From Zhengitettix transpicula (taxonomy: Eukaryota; Arthropoda; Insecta; Orthoptera; Tetrigidae), in the NCBI GenBank assembly GCA_037074705.1, contig CM073593.1:14265001-14329000 (forward strand): a stretch of DNA of 64,000 nt. The letters are read 5' to 3'. The notes below the pieces were generated by a model, which searched no databases, was not told the origin of the DNA, and worked only from the letters and a program-made list of their open reading frames with translations. Each line of letters begins with the position of its first letter. Position 1 is the stretch's first letter. A program made the translations under genes and the position numbers. Shown here in pieces: positions 46,436 to 58,504 of this stretch.

Positions 46436-46750
46436 GAAAAATTTTATATCAAATTTATAACATAATATTTAACAGACAGAACGTTTTATCTCTGATTGGT
46501 ACCTCTTTAGGTGTACAATAATAATTAAATATAGTTAGCTAAAAGAAGATGATCAAGGTTTCTTATAATAAATTGTATGTAACTGTATAAATTGGATTTA
46601 TACATTAAAAATTACGATTTATGTGACACTTCGTTAAATGCTTTTTAGACAATTGAATTGAATTATTATTGTTCACCTGAAGAGGTCACAATCAGGTCTA
46701 AAACGTCATGTTTGTTAAATATTATGTTTTAAATATTACTAAAAATGTCA
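46436..46750. mobile_element. Foldback element with Penelope-style hammerhead-like motif in both arms
   Basis: It belongs to the same family as 34686-34966: 'ataacataatatttaacaga' (left) against 'gttaaatattatgtttt' (right), and 'gtgtacaataataatt' against 'aattattattgttcac'. The right arm (46673-46712, plus) has CAC, CTGAAGA, GGTCAC, AATCA, GGTCT, AAAAC and GTC. The left arm (46514-46474, minus) has ACAC, CTAAAGA, GGTACC, AATCA, GAGAT, AAAAC and GTT. The damage in each arm differs, so all four arms of the two elements together recover the intact form. Confidence 0.7.
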
Positions 46751-47029
46751 TGTCATTTTTTTAAGCAGTAACCACATTAATTGAAAAATAGTTCTTTATT
46801 GGTCTTCAAATTAAGTCTATGTTGTGATGAAGTAATAGCACGTATTTGACGCTGGTATAATTATCCTATCTCAAATAATATGAAATAGAGGAATATTTTC
46901 TAATAATGCTTGGTACAATAAATGTTTTTACGTAACAGTTTTCTTCGTCTCTTAAGTATAAATTGGAATTTTTGAGTTATAAAATCTGTTTCTTCGTCCA
47001 TACATTTTTATCAATTTATATTATATTTT

Positions 47030-47560
47030 GGAATGACTTTTATCGGCCGACACCATCGTCTTTCATTGCGACCTATTGTATAGAATCCTTCACTCCTTCG
47101 CACAGCCTTGCAGCCTCGATTGTGATCCTAGGGGCTTTTCTCCTTGATGGCACGTTTTAACGTTTGCAGTCTAAAGTAGGGAACACGTTAGAGTGTTAGT
47201 AAGTCTTGAAGCTCAAAGAGCCTAGCATCCTATGTTCATCCCATAGAACAATTTAACCAAAGACGTCCATAATTTGTACTGCAGGCCTGGATTTTCTGCT
47301 TCTTGATCCTCCTTAAATAACTACTACGAGACTACTTCGAAACACGTAATTGGACGATTAGCGGTAATCACGGAGATCCTCCTGGAAACTTTATCTGCGG
47401 CCCCAGGATTTGGGTCGCGACTTGTAAACGTGCAGTAAACGCTTCGAGATCGCTATCCGGAGGACTTTCTGTGATCCCACACGCTGTGTTATCTCAAGTT
47501 GTTTTTGAGCTACACAACTTTGCCAAAAGGAAGCATGTAGCAAGCGTCTAAAGACATCTG
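47030..47560. other. Mixed-composition island
   Basis: GC-richer than its flanks, with 'cacgtaattggacgattagc' (47345-47364) and 'ggtaatcacgg' (homeodomain-type words). No gene is recognised. Confidence 0.3.
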
Positions 47561-48239
47561 ACCTTATTAGTCATAGTGAATCAGACACAGTTTCACCGGT
47601 GTAACATCTTTGTGTAACAGTGTTTGTAAACCTTTGTTTTATAATATTTATTTAAGATTATGTAATGGGAACAAGGTAAACTTACAAAGATGTCCGTAAC
47701 AAACTTTGTTCCTCGTAGATATTAAAAAATAATATTATATGCAAACGGTTTGTTAGAGTAGACGATAATTATTTTAATTAGGTAAAAATGAAATATAATG
47801 GTAGGCATTGTTGAAGTGTTTCATTCTTCTACTACAACAAAAATAGGTTTTCATTGTGTTTGTAGATTGTGTATGTACATATATCTTGAGAAAATTATTT
47901 GGGCTACCTTTTAATTAAATACGGCTAATTTATTTAGGATTTTCTCAAGCCCTTAAATAATACATATCACAAATATGGTTTGAAATATCTCAATACATCT
48001 GAATATAACATTATTTAGGTCCCTATCTCGTCTATTCCTATTTTATTTACTGCCACAAAAATTTAAAAATCAAAGACATGACAAGCTGTACTTCCTTCTG
48101 AAGCCGGAAATAATTGACTTGAAAATTTTATTCTGCTTAATGAATATTATTTAATAATAATGATAAAAAATATCAAACGTCTATAATAATATAAATAAAT
48201 AAATAAACGGCATTGATTTAGAAAATTGTTTATTACAAA

Positions 48240-48300
48240 AAATTAAATATACAGACACTTCGTCCTTTGTCTAGAACGTCTTCAGGATTAATCTACGATT
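48240..48300 (-). repeat. Single arm with hammerhead-like motif
   Basis: The minus strand gives CTGAAGA, CGTTCT, AGACAA, AGGAC, GAAGTGTC and then 'tgtatatttaatttttt', the same ending as the left arm at 50655-50678. GAAAC is mutated to GAAGT. The partner arm was not found. Confidence 0.5.
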
Positions 48301-48424
48301 TAGAAATTAATAACATTATAAAATAATGCTTTTTAAGAATTATTAAAAAATATTTTGTTAAATTTTACTAACAATTTTATATCAATATAATTTCAGTATT
48401 ACAGAATTTCAATCGTGGTGAAAT

Positions 48425-48630
48425 AAAATGAAAAAATTTACGGCATGTTTTTAAATAATGAATAAGAAAGGTAGGCAATTCAGACAAAAAGGGTCGTTGT
48501 GTTTCTCTAGGCATTTCTTAGCACCTGACGAAAGGGACGAGGATCCAAGGAACGTTGTGTGGTATTTGTATTACTTGTATTTTTGTCTGAATTGTCTCTT
48601 TCTTTTTCGTGGTGAAGCAACTTTGAATGC
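48425..48630 (+). mobile_element. MITE family A copy
   Basis: The left end 'aaatgaaaaaatttacggca' and 'ggcaattcagacaaaaaggg' are the inverse of the family's right end. The right part 'acgaggatccaaggaacgtt', 'gtgtggtatttg' and 'tttttgtctgaatt' (to about 48596) is intact. Part of the left arm is deleted. The frame at 48458-48658 is chance. Confidence 0.65.
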
Positions 48631-48739
48631 TTTCAACTGTAAGGCGTATTCAACCTGAGTTAGGCAAATTTAGTAATGGTCTAATTATAGGCAAATATTA
48701 GAAATAGCAAAGGTTTCTATGGTCGCGGCCGGAAAATTA

Positions 48740-50390
48740 TGCGAGTGAGAATATATTCCCTGATGAAAAATATGGAATGGGACTGACAATTCGAGCAAAG
48801 GAAATAGCAGCCTTCATAGCCCAGCGGTGCTTAGATCGAGCACTGGTTAAATTCACTTTTGATGATGGAAATACCTGAAGTCGTCTTACGGAGACCAAAT
48901 TGACAACTCTCATCCGCCTAATTTCCTGGCCGCGACTACAGCACATGTGTATCATACATGCATATTAGACAAAAAAGAGAATCCTCAAGTTTCATTAAAC
49001 AGTGATAGTATATACTATAATTATTTTCTTCCAGAACGTTGAATGTTCACTTCCTCTCAAAAGTGTTTGATGTCTATCCACATCAGCGGTAGTAATGCCC
49101 TCAACTGTTTTTCAAAGCTAATGAAGACTTGAAAGTTGTTTAATTTATGGAATCTTCGTTGGATGACAGTACGAGTCTCTTCTTTGCAGGTCTGACCACC
49201 CTGCACACGCTCTGTTTGATCACACCCCAGTCCCAGTCCCTGCACGCGAGCATTAAAGCCTGCTCCGCTAACCCACAATGGCGTATTTGTTAACAACCCT
49301 GCCCACTCGCTCTGAAAATGATAAATAGTTAATCCGTGATTACATTCAGAGAGGAACAGGGGGCTTACCTTCTCCCCGCCCAAGCAGGGACACAGTGGGT
49401 GGCGAAACTGTCGTAGGGAATTTGTTACCTTGGAATATATGGCGTACGCTACGTGTTTATTTACTTCCTAGTGGAGTATTACGAATGGGTACGTGGGATG
49501 ACTTGATTAATGTGAATACATGCCTACTACAATCTAGAGACTAACTTGTTTCAGTAATGCCTGTTTGACAAGTCTGGATGCTCTTGTTTGTTCACACTGT
49601 ACGTACTCCCAATTATTTTAAATTAGCAGACTTTCAGGATTCTGACGGGTACGTTAGCGATTGATGAAGAAAATTGCTGCTAGTAAAAGTCCCTTACAAA
49701 TTACACGCAAAAAATGTTGCTGCGATGAAAATGTTGAACCTCCTAATTTCTTATTGCAGAAAATTTCAACATTCTAATTATCAATTATTGATGTTTTATC
49801 TGACGTACACTAAAAAAATTTAATGGCCAAGATGTCAGAACAAGTCAGGGACGAAACGTAGATTTTTTCCAGTCTTTATATTTTCATTTATTTCAATGTT
49901 ATTATGGTCATTGACATAGATACAAAACTAGTTTTCCTTTATCGGCAATTATATTTTTTTAAATTGTCAATATGAACCGCACGTATAAAACTCGTAATAT
50001 TTGCGTCCCGATCCAGCCAATAAGTCATATATTTGCAAATGCATCATTTCTAGAATTAATATAAAGTTCGTTGGCTTTAATGATGGACAGAAAATATAAA
50101 ACAAATAAGTTTCCATATACTTTCCTTGTTCTCAAAATATAATCCATAAATTGACTTTTACTCCAGAGACGTAGACCGGAAGTGCTGCTGGCCGTACGTG
50201 AATGCACTTCCGCTGTGCGTGTGACTTCATATGAGCCGTAAGGGAGGGCGACCAAGTCTCTCAAACGTCTCTGTTGCTTCAGTGCAGTCGTAAAGTTATT
50301 TTTAAACGCACGAGGGATCTCAGGTTATACCCTCTTATTAGCAAATGAAGGGAACCCTCCGGTGTGTGTGCTCCAATATCCGCTCCTAGA
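48740..50390. other. Unassigned DNA with GC-richer patches
   Basis: Patches at 48830-48930, 49190-49390 and 50160-50390 are less AT-rich. None contains a recognisable coding or RNA signature. At 49845-49862 'gtcagggacgaaacgtag' is an isolated piece of the hammerhead-like motif. Confidence 0.35.
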
Positions 50391-50635
50391 AGGGGGTTTT
50401 ATTTGTGCAACAGTTGGAACTATTTTCTGCAATATATTCTATTTCTACTTACGAACGACTCTAAGCTTTTCTTGCGTTTTATAACTTCAGAACCGAGCAC
50501 CTGCAGATTGAATTCGACATTCAGCACGTAATTCCATCATGTTATAGTCGTGTATGTAGCTGGTTAGATAATTTATAAAGGTAATTTCCCTCAACTTATA
50601 ATAATGAAGAAACAATTTCTGGCATTTATAAGATT

Positions 50636-50900
50636 ATAAGTCAGGAAATAGTTTACTGAAAAAAAATTAAATATACCGACGTTTCTTCCTTATTTTAGGA
50701 CCTATTGAGGTTTACTAATTACATATATAAATAATAGAAAATAAATTTAGTTCAGTTGCAACAGACAAAGCAACAAAACATTCTCTCTATATTTTTATCT
50801 ATTATTTATATATAACATTAATAAACCTGAAGATTTAATAAAATATGGACGAAACGTCTGAATGTTTGATTTTTTTCTTAATGAGCTCTTTTCTGACTCA
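50636..50900. mobile_element. Foldback element, second motif family
   Basis: The left arm 'aaattaaatataccgacg' with 'tttcttcc' (50665-50690) and the right arm 'ggacgaaacgtctgaatg' (50848-50865) are inverse. Pairing continues through 'attacatatataaataatag' against 'ctattatttatatata'. The right arm has AAAC, CTGAAGA, a weak stem, GGAC, GAAAC and GTC. The left arm (minus) has CTCAATA, GGTCCT, AAAATA, AGGAA, GAAAC and GTC. Confidence 0.65.
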
Positions 50901-50904
50901 AGGT

Positions 50905-52155
50905 CGTGTTTTTATTTACAATTGTTTCCAAATTTGAAAAAAAATTGATAGTAGTGAATACCAGTGTAGTGTAATCAATTTATTACATTCATAAGGGATA
51001 ATAATAATAATAAGGAAGATTTATATCTTTGAATTTGTTTTGTCTTTGTTTTTTTAAATTTCTTTGTTAATGATGAGAGTTGCATAATGAAATTGCTGTA
51101 TTATAGAAAACGGAAATATTTATAAAGCATTGACTGGAGATTGAACCTGATATTTAAAGTGAACGACAATTGAAAGTGTTTATTATAAAAGCTTTAACTG
51201 TTCCACAAATAACGTTTTCAGGATTTTAATCTAATAAAGGTGTTCTTGGAGTTTTTAATTGAAGTAATCCCCCCTCCCCCCGCCCCCGGTAAAGAAACTT
51301 GTAAAATCACAACCAGATTCAATCTTTACCACGCAGTACCACACCACTTTACTGTTTGTCTCGGTTTCACCGAATGATGAAAAAATAGAAATTAGGATCG
51401 AATGTTGAAGTTTATGATTCCTTAATACTCTATCAAGGAATAAAGTATTCTTATAATTGTTAACCAAACAGTATTCTCTGTTTTGAAATGTTGTGTTTTC
51501 TTCTACGCGGTCCGCAAACTGTTTAAAACTATTCTGGCGTTACAATTAATTTTTTTGCCACTGCTTTCCTACGTTTTAAGATACAAAATTATTATACACA
51601 CTCGTACTGTTTAGAAACTCAGATTTTTCCCGCCACTATTCAATATGTTTGTGCATATTGTTAGAGAACTGTCAACAACTCTAAGGATCGAATCTGGGGA
51701 AATATTTGGCTCAACTACAATTACGAAGTGTATTTACGCTCTTATTGCATGCACGAAATATATAAAAACTATCAATATTTTGTTTTTGTAAATGTTTGCA
51801 AGTGTGATTTGAATCAGAACACTTCCACTCACGAAAACTCCTGATTATTGATTGGAGTCGCGATTTTAATGCAAGTATTCGCTAAATATTAACAAATAAA
51901 AGGCAAATAACAGATTTCGACCTTCAAAATGAGTAACCCGTAGGTAACAAGATTCACAGAAAATCTTATATATTTCATCAATCGGAGTTTTTTCGCAACT
52001 AAATAAGTCTGTATGCTTCTTGGGTTAATTTAGTTCCACATAGTGCTGTCTCAGCTATATTTTGAAGACTATCTTATTCGACTCTAGCTTGTCTTTACTC
52101 TATTCCTGTTCGCCAAAGAAGCACGACTCGTGCCTTTACGGATTTCCAGCTGATG
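50905..52155. other. AT-rich stretch
   Basis: AT-rich, with ATA repeats at 50999-51013 and a C-rich run at 51269-51290. No gene was recognised. Confidence 0.45.
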
Positions 52156-52159
52156 AAAT

Positions 52160-52610
52160 TGCGCTTACCTTTGTCTGGATGTATATTTAAGACGTTATTT
52201 CGAGAGTGAGGAAGACAGGAAGCGATCGTGTGTCTGCGCAATGTAGATCCTCAAGGCGCCGTAACCCTATTTCCCCCGACATCTGGAGTTTGTCTTGTGC
52301 AGTATGAAGGGCGCCATCGCAGGCCGCCCGAGCTGGCGGAAATGAGATGACATCTAAAAAGAGAGCGACACGCCCTGCTGACGCTAAATGAGGTGCTCTT
52401 CCCGAGAAATTCACTCTCCCCAGCCACCCCCTCCCCCTCAACCCCCGACCACCACCCACTTTCCCGGCGCGGCGGCGTCAACACAAAGTACGCGGACTCG
52501 AAATTCTCTGTGATATCTGGGCTTAGGTGAAACACCACATCTGGTCCGCACTGAGCTCCGCGAAAATCACGACGTCGGACCGAATTTTACAAGAATCCCT
52601 TGCTGGGATC
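52160..52610 (-). other. GC-rich island with a good minus-strand splice-donor word
   Basis: A CpG-rich block (52200-52560). On the minus strand it is followed by 'cagacaaaggtaagcgc' (about 52178 to 52162), a strong match to a 5' splice site (AAG then GTAAGC). An untranslated first exon with a promoter upstream is conceivable. The minus frames (52187-52538) are Gly/Arg/Ala-rich by composition and match no protein, and no partner exon is visible. Confidence 0.25.
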
Positions 52611-52792
52611 GTCAAACATTTCATTACGCGGTTTCCTCTGCTTGAAATAGGTTTTATTTTTCAATATAATATTGTACTATTAAATAAAAAATTATAAATT
52701 AATACATGATCTAACCTAGAAAAATCCCTCTATTCTTGAGCTATCCTGTCGACTCCAGCGATGTAAGAGTTTCTTTTATCACTTTTGCAAAT

Positions 52793-52813
52793 ACACACAC
52801 ACACACACACACA
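52793..52813. repeat. (CA)n microsatellite
   Basis: An uninterrupted CA run of about 21 bases. Confidence 0.9.
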
Positions 52814-52904
52814 AAATTTATTAGGTATATCTGTAGTAAGAAGACTGACATACAGATACATAGAAAAAAGGTAGAAGAAACTCGTACGTCTATTTTGAAA
52901 ATTA

Positions 52905-53245
52905 ATACTAAAAAATATGGTCGAATACAGACAGAAGAAGTAATTCTATCAATACCACACAACGTTTCTGGAAACCTAGGTCATTTCTTCGGATGCTAAG
53001 AAAATAAAAAACACAAGAGTCTTATGCGAAACAACTGCAATATTCAGTTGACAAAACTCGAGAACTTTTGAGTCTTGTCAACTGAATTTTGGAATATAGA
53101 AAACTAAAAAACCCAACTGCAGAATTCAATTGACAAATGTCGAAGCATTTGAGTTTTTTCAACTGAATTATGCAGTTCTGTGGTACTTATGTCATCACTT
53201 CTTTTGTCCGTATTTGGCTTTTTTTCTTTTTATTAAAATAGTATT
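52905..53245. mobile_element. MITE family A, variant copy with a palindromic core
   Basis: The left arm has 'tacagacagaagaagtaatt' and 'aataccacacaacgtttctg'. The right arm has 'gtggtacttatgtcatcac' and 'ttcttttgtccgtatttggc'. The core repeats 'attcagttgacaaaactc' and its inverse 'ttgtcaactgaat' twice (53041-53088 and 53123-53170). Confidence 0.65.
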
Positions 53246-53654
53246 GCATATAATACGTAAAAATATACATATAGATAAGTTTGATGCTCCGTTACCGAAT
53301 AAACATAAATAGCAACATTAATAGTTCGCCTCAGGACTCGTTTACCATATTTCAAAAAATCCTTTTATTCAGTCAGACAGCTTAAAAAACGGTACGAATA
53401 TGTACAGAAACCTTGTTGTGTTATCAATTACATATTTTATGCTTAATAAAATAAATTTCATACGTTGATTTATTTGATTGCAATGAGAAATCACCGGTTA
53501 TACGAACTGTAAACCAACAAAAGGCATAAAATAAATATGAAAAAGTTACATTATACCTAAAAACCGTTCAAGAATAGAGTCATAGAGGTCAGGGAATTAA
53601 ATGGAATTAAAGTATCAGGATGGAAAAATTTCGACCGGACCAGGAATCGAACAC

Positions 53655-53765
53655 GGAACTTTTTAGTTTTATTAGCACCTGCTGAAAGTAACAAGTTTTC
53701 CAGAAACGGTATTTCTATTATCACTTCGTATGTCTGTATTTGGCTATTTTTCTTCTTATTGAACT
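53655..53765 (+). repeat. MITE family A, right part
   Basis: 'gcacctgctgaaagtaacaa', 'ttttccagaaacggtattt' and 'tatgtctgtatttggctatt' match the right arm. A minus-strand tRNA box B-like word (gttcgattcctgg, about 53655-53643) lies just to the left. Confidence 0.55.
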
Positions 53766-53769
53766 GGTA

Positions 53770-54595
53770 CGCAGAAGGAAATGGCAGGGTATTCCATATA
53801 GTAGAGCCACTGCGCATATAACATCGGTCTCTCGTCTATTTCCGGTTCTATGATACTTTTTCCTTCGTACTTAATTAATTAAATTTCAAAAAGCTTTCAA
53901 GCAGACATTTAAGTCTCCTTGTAATAGTATAATTTTGAAGTCATGGGAAACTGAAATTTCGGCAGTTGTATATGAGAAGATTAGCATGACGATGTAGCAA
54001 CCATCTATTCGAAACCTTGACGGTCTTATATTCAGTTCCCGGTAAAGATTTGTTTTATTTCTTATTTGATCAGCAATAGTGACTCTGCCATTAAGCCAAG
54101 TCTTTTTCAAGACTTACCATTAATTTTCTTCTAAAAAGTCTATCCAGCGTTGTCTTCTAGAAGTTTCTCTTCTGCGTCCCGGTAAAAATATTTTAGCTTA
54201 AAATGTAAATGAAAGTTATGTAATGGAAAATGATCCCTTTATCGACGACCTTGATTATTTCTTCATCCTGCAAAGTTTGATTCTCGTCACAAGTCCTATC
54301 CTACAATTCCACCTTGTAAATCTAGACAATGGGAACCAAACAGTCTTCAGCAGATACGTTGCAATTGATTACAATTCCCGTCACCCTTAAATTTAGTAAT
54401 TTATTCGTGCTGTAGTAAAACAACCAATCCTCCCCTCAGCCTTCAGCAACCCATGTGTTCTATGTTGGTTTTGTGAAACACATTTAGGTACACCCCATGT
54501 GTGACTGTCGTTTGCTTGCCCTTGCCATAAGAAAATAAACACAGTGCCTGCAGCCGCATCTTCGATATCCGCTTCCAACTAGTCATTCACCCGAA
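53770..54595. other. Unassigned DNA with scattered tRNA box B-like words
   Basis: Several weak box B words occur (54037-54050 and about 54278). None has a convincing partner box A. No gene. Confidence 0.35.
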
Positions 54596-54597
54596 CG

Positions 54598-55158
54598 CAT
54601 TGGTATTGCGAGGGCTATTCTCTTGCAGGCAGAACCTGCGAGGGATGTTCTCTCGTAGGCAGAACCTTGTAGGGTAGACGGAAGGGGCTACCTTTGGGGA
54701 TGCCTTTCCTCTCTCCGTTTTTGAACTATGGTTCCCACAAGCCGAGGCACCTCAGCCTGTTTCGAGAGGTGTATGTTCCGGGGTCTCAGACCTTAGGCAT
54801 ACGGTAATAGTTGTTCTCTGTCCCCATTGGAACTGCCTTCTAAACTGGTCGAGGCACGGAGAAGGGAATGTTGCGTCCCCACAGCAAACTCCTCTCTCGC
54901 TATCGGAAGGGCATGGGACAAGTAACCAATGCCCAACCTACCTGATGCAGGTTTTTCTAAGGGTTTGTCCTGCATTACTTTTCGGCGAATGCTAGGTAGG
55001 ATCATTAAAATAAAGCCCGGGGGCCGTAGTTAACCCTTGGCTACCTTCCTCTACCCTTTCAAATCCCTTCCTATTCTATTGAAGGGGAGATGCCGCCATG
55101 TGGATTACCCTCATGTAGCCTGTTACCTAAAAAAAAACAAAAAAAAGGCCATTGGTAT
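54598..55158 (+). mobile_element. Hairpin-headed retroposon copy with 9-bp target-site duplication
   Basis: 'cattggtat' flanks the insert at 54598-54606 and 55150-55158. The insert (54607-55149, about 543 bp) has two head units ('tgcgagggctattctcttgc' and 'cctgcgagggatgttctctc'). The full body follows in the same order as at 10449-11012, but 'ggtcagctgcctcc'-type text is shortened near 54830. The 3' tail is A-rich with a C interruption. Confidence 0.85.
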
Positions 55159-55159
55159 G

Positions 55160-56390
55160 AGTATTACAAAATTGGATGGCCCTTGAATTATTAAAAAAAC
55201 TGGATTCCTGATTTTAAAATCCTAATAGTAGTCGGAAATGTATTAAAACACTTTTTTACAGCCATAAACAAAATAATTTATAATATCAATACATTAAAAG
55301 TAGTCGTTATTTGAAATAAAAAGCTAGCAATTTTTTTTTATCATTTTAATTCGAATAGTCACCATTGTATATTGGTGTATTTGTGATAATTCATCATTTT
55401 ACATAACCCAGTCCCGTACACCTTCCTGTGGTGCAGGTCAGGCACAAGATTATTTTGTTTGTGACTGTAAATTAGGGTTCTAACTGTCTATTCCACTGAT
55501 TTTCAATACTCAGAAATTTTAAATCTCAATTAATGACAATAAATTCACGGTTTGCAGAAGATTTTAATAAAAAATTGTAAAATTGCGAATTAAGAGGCAA
55601 AAATGAACATCGGCGCAACATAAATTCGTATCTACAGAAGGCAAAGGCACTTGTTGTTCTAGGCCCCCCGCCCCCCACAACTTCCTCCCTCGCAACGCTA
55701 CGGCACATTCCTAGGCACAGCTGCAAACACACCGGAACGGATGGACCACCAGAGAAAAACATGCCAGGCTTAAGGAGTCACGAAAGATGGATAGGTTCGC
55801 TGAAAGACTGAGATATCTGGCTTGTTTGGACCGCCCACAATACATCTTACGATCCTCCCTCACTTGTCTGACATTGTTAGCAGCCTGGTGCAGAATCCTA
55901 ATAGGAAAAAAAATAGAGCCATTATTCAAGTGAATTACCAGCCGCACTATTTACCTCACAAACTGTGTCGCTTCGACTGTATTAGAAAGGAACTGTTGGA
56001 ATATCTCAAACAGTTATGAATTACTACGGAAAATCTTGATAAGAACTTATCGAGACGATCGGTAAACTATACACTAATTATACGTCACGAAGTAAAAAAA
56101 CTAGAAGTATGTCAGTAACACGTCCATTCATTACTTTGCAAGGCGTAACAAATAACCCAAATTCCTCTCGTTCGTTACGGTCCGTGTGTTTTGGATAGAC
56201 GATACTAACAAATTAAATGTCACAGTATAAAGAGTTACTATGAACATCTAGAAATTTTACATTTAAAATTATTAACTGAAATCATAATTGTAATTTTGCT
56301 TTAGTTAAACAACATACAGGAATTAGTTCGGTTGTAATCACATAATATTACATTACATATAAATAAAATAGACTTACTTTTGCGTGCGCA
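55160..56390. other. AT-rich to mixed DNA, nothing recognised
   Basis: A mixed patch at 55630-55830 contains a C-run (55663-55677). No gene is recognised on either strand. Confidence 0.4.
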
Positions 56391-56394
56391 TGAA

Positions 56395-56972
56395 AATCTA
56401 CAACTGTGACCCAAATTTCACCAAATTCCGTACACGTGTTCCTTTAGAACCGGAAAACACACTGTGGCGTCTGGGGTAGATCGGAAAGGATGGGGGGGGG
56501 GGGACAGAATTTTCAAACATGATAAAACGGCAGATACTTGCGTCAAATAAATATTTTTCATTGTCAAAAAGATTTATAGTATTTCTACCGATGTCCTTTG
56601 TATATAATTTCATACCCTTTAGTTATTTGAGAGGAGCAGCCATGCGGATGGGGGTGGAAGGGGCGTTACAAGAAAATTAAGCTGAAAAAATCGAGATTGG
56701 AGTCGAATCTCGAGTTGTGGATGTCGTTGAGTTTAATAATGACATTCAACTTGCCTTTAAACTCCCACAGGCGGGGGTGGACGGAGTGGAAATCTTTAAA
56801 CATGTTAAAATGGCTGATACATTCACCGAAAGAACATTTTTCAGGGTCAATGAGACACATTGCGTTTCTCAAGATATTTTTGTGTATAATTTTCGTCATG
56901 GGTGGGGGTTACGGTTGTCGCTGAGTTCTTTATGACCACCCGGAAAATGCCGGGCACACAGCTAATATTACA
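56395..56972 (-). repeat. RTE-like LINE 3' UTR copy
   Basis: The minus-strand opening near 56970 ('agctgtgtgcccggcatttt') and the modules 'gattggagtcgaatctcgag' (56694-56713) and 'gcgtcaaataaatatttttc' match the other RTE-like tails. The G-run at 56490-56502 varies between copies. Open frames on both strands are by-products. Confidence 0.7.
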
Positions 56973-57419
56973 TAAAAAAACCGTAGGCACAAAACAATTA
57001 AAAACTAGAGAAAAGAAGCACTATTTAGAAAGTATAAATTTAAATACACTTTATTCTTCAACCCTATTTTCATATACTAAACGGCTTGCTCCAGCCTGTT
57101 TCCTTCCTTCCCACCTATCAGAAAAAAAATTACATAAAGATGATTCACTAAAATGTTCTTACAAGGAATTTTTAAAATTATTTCTGTTCCTGGAGTAGAG
57201 TAGCTATATAACATTTATTCTACTTTCAAAGAGTACAACTGGACGTTTATTTTAAAAAAGATAACTAATTGTATTCATTCATTTCTGGGGTAACTGAACT
57301 GACGTGAATTATTACGCTGTTTTCCAACCTTTTCTGACGTCATAGATAATCAGAACGGATTCACACATTTGGGTAATGATACATCCATCAAATTGACGAA
57401 AATCTCTATCAAAACAGCA

Positions 57420-57660
57420 AAAAGTAGTCATTCCTCTATTAAATTCCGAGAGTTAGGTTTGTCGACCCGGTAACACCGGCAACACAAGAGTTGACGGAAG
57501 CAGCGATTAAAATCGGTCACATAAATGTTACAACGCTGGTGTGATGACTCGAATTATGACGGGCGAGGGGTCAACTGAAACAATTTCCTTTGATCGTGAT
57601 TGACAGGATCGCAGGGTCCCTGCGCAGTCAGCGACATCAATCGCTTCGGTGGATGATAAA
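57420..57660. other. Mixed-composition island
   Basis: CpG-richer than its surroundings; no gene or repeat is recognised. Confidence 0.25.
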
Positions 57661-57954
57661 TGTTACGGCATTAATCAAACAACTCATTTTCCTAAAAATA
57701 ATATTCGCATAAAATTCCTCGGATGATGGTTACTCGTGTCGTCAGACTGCGGTTGAGAAGAGAAACGTATCGTGATAATTGAAAACTTTAAAAACGGACA
57801 CCAGTGGATATAAGCAGCATTCAAAAGATGAAATTTGATCTATTTAATTCATATTAGGACAAAATGAGTTAATTATAGTCATTTTCCTGATTCTTGGAAT
57901 TCACATAAGTCAACTATATTTATGCTTAAATAAGAATTACCGCAACTATAAAAA

Positions 57955-58020
57955 AATTATCAAACCAAAAATTCGTTGAACACGTTTCTTCCGCAATTTT
58001 GAGACTTCTTCTGGTAATAA
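57955..58020 (-). repeat. Hammerhead-like motif, damaged single arm
   Basis: The minus strand gives CAGAAGA, AGTCTC, AAAATTGC, GGA, then GAAACGTG. The order and spacing are as in the other arms, but the core has one substitution and stem II is poor. Confidence 0.35.
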
Positions 58021-58115
58021 TGTGAAATACAATTTTGAATTTAGACCCATGGACAGCATCCGATGACGGTTGTAGCCGAAAGGAGTTTTTCTGTCCATAG
58101 AACGCTGTCTAAGTG

Positions 58116-58492
58116 CTGCGAGGGCTATTCTCTCGCAGGCAGAACCTTGTAGGAGAGACAGAAGGGGGCTACCTTTGGCTGCCTGTTAAACTGGTCGAGG
58201 CACGGAGAAGGGACTGCTGCGTCCCCACAGTAAACTCCTCTCCCGCTATCGGAAGAGCGTGGGACAAGTACCCAATGCGCGACCTATCTGATGCAGGTTT
58301 TACTAGGGTTTGTCCTGCATTACTTTTAGGCGAATGCCGGGTAGGACCCTTAAAATATAACCCGGGGGCCGTAGTTAACTCTTGGCTACCTTCCTCTACC
58401 CTTCCCCATCCCCCTTTTCAAATCCTTTTCCTATGCTATAAGAGGGAAATTTCCACTATGTGGATTACCCTATACATAGCCTGTCTACACCC
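58116..58492 (+). mobile_element. Hairpin-headed retroposon copy with internal deletion
   Basis: The head 'ctgcgagggctattctctcg', 'caggcagaacc' and 'ggctacctttgg' runs directly into 'taaactggtcgaggcacgg', so about 180 bases of the middle are missing. The rest is standard to the 3' 'tagcctgtctacacccccc' tail (C-run 58489-58500). The long frame at 58113-58535 is not conserved among copies. Confidence 0.75.
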
Positions 58493-58504
58493 CCCCCCCC
58501 CAAA

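Noticed and set aside
56697..56935. Two overlapping plus-strand open frames
   Set aside because: They fall in another RTE-like tail, and neither frame is kept in other copies.
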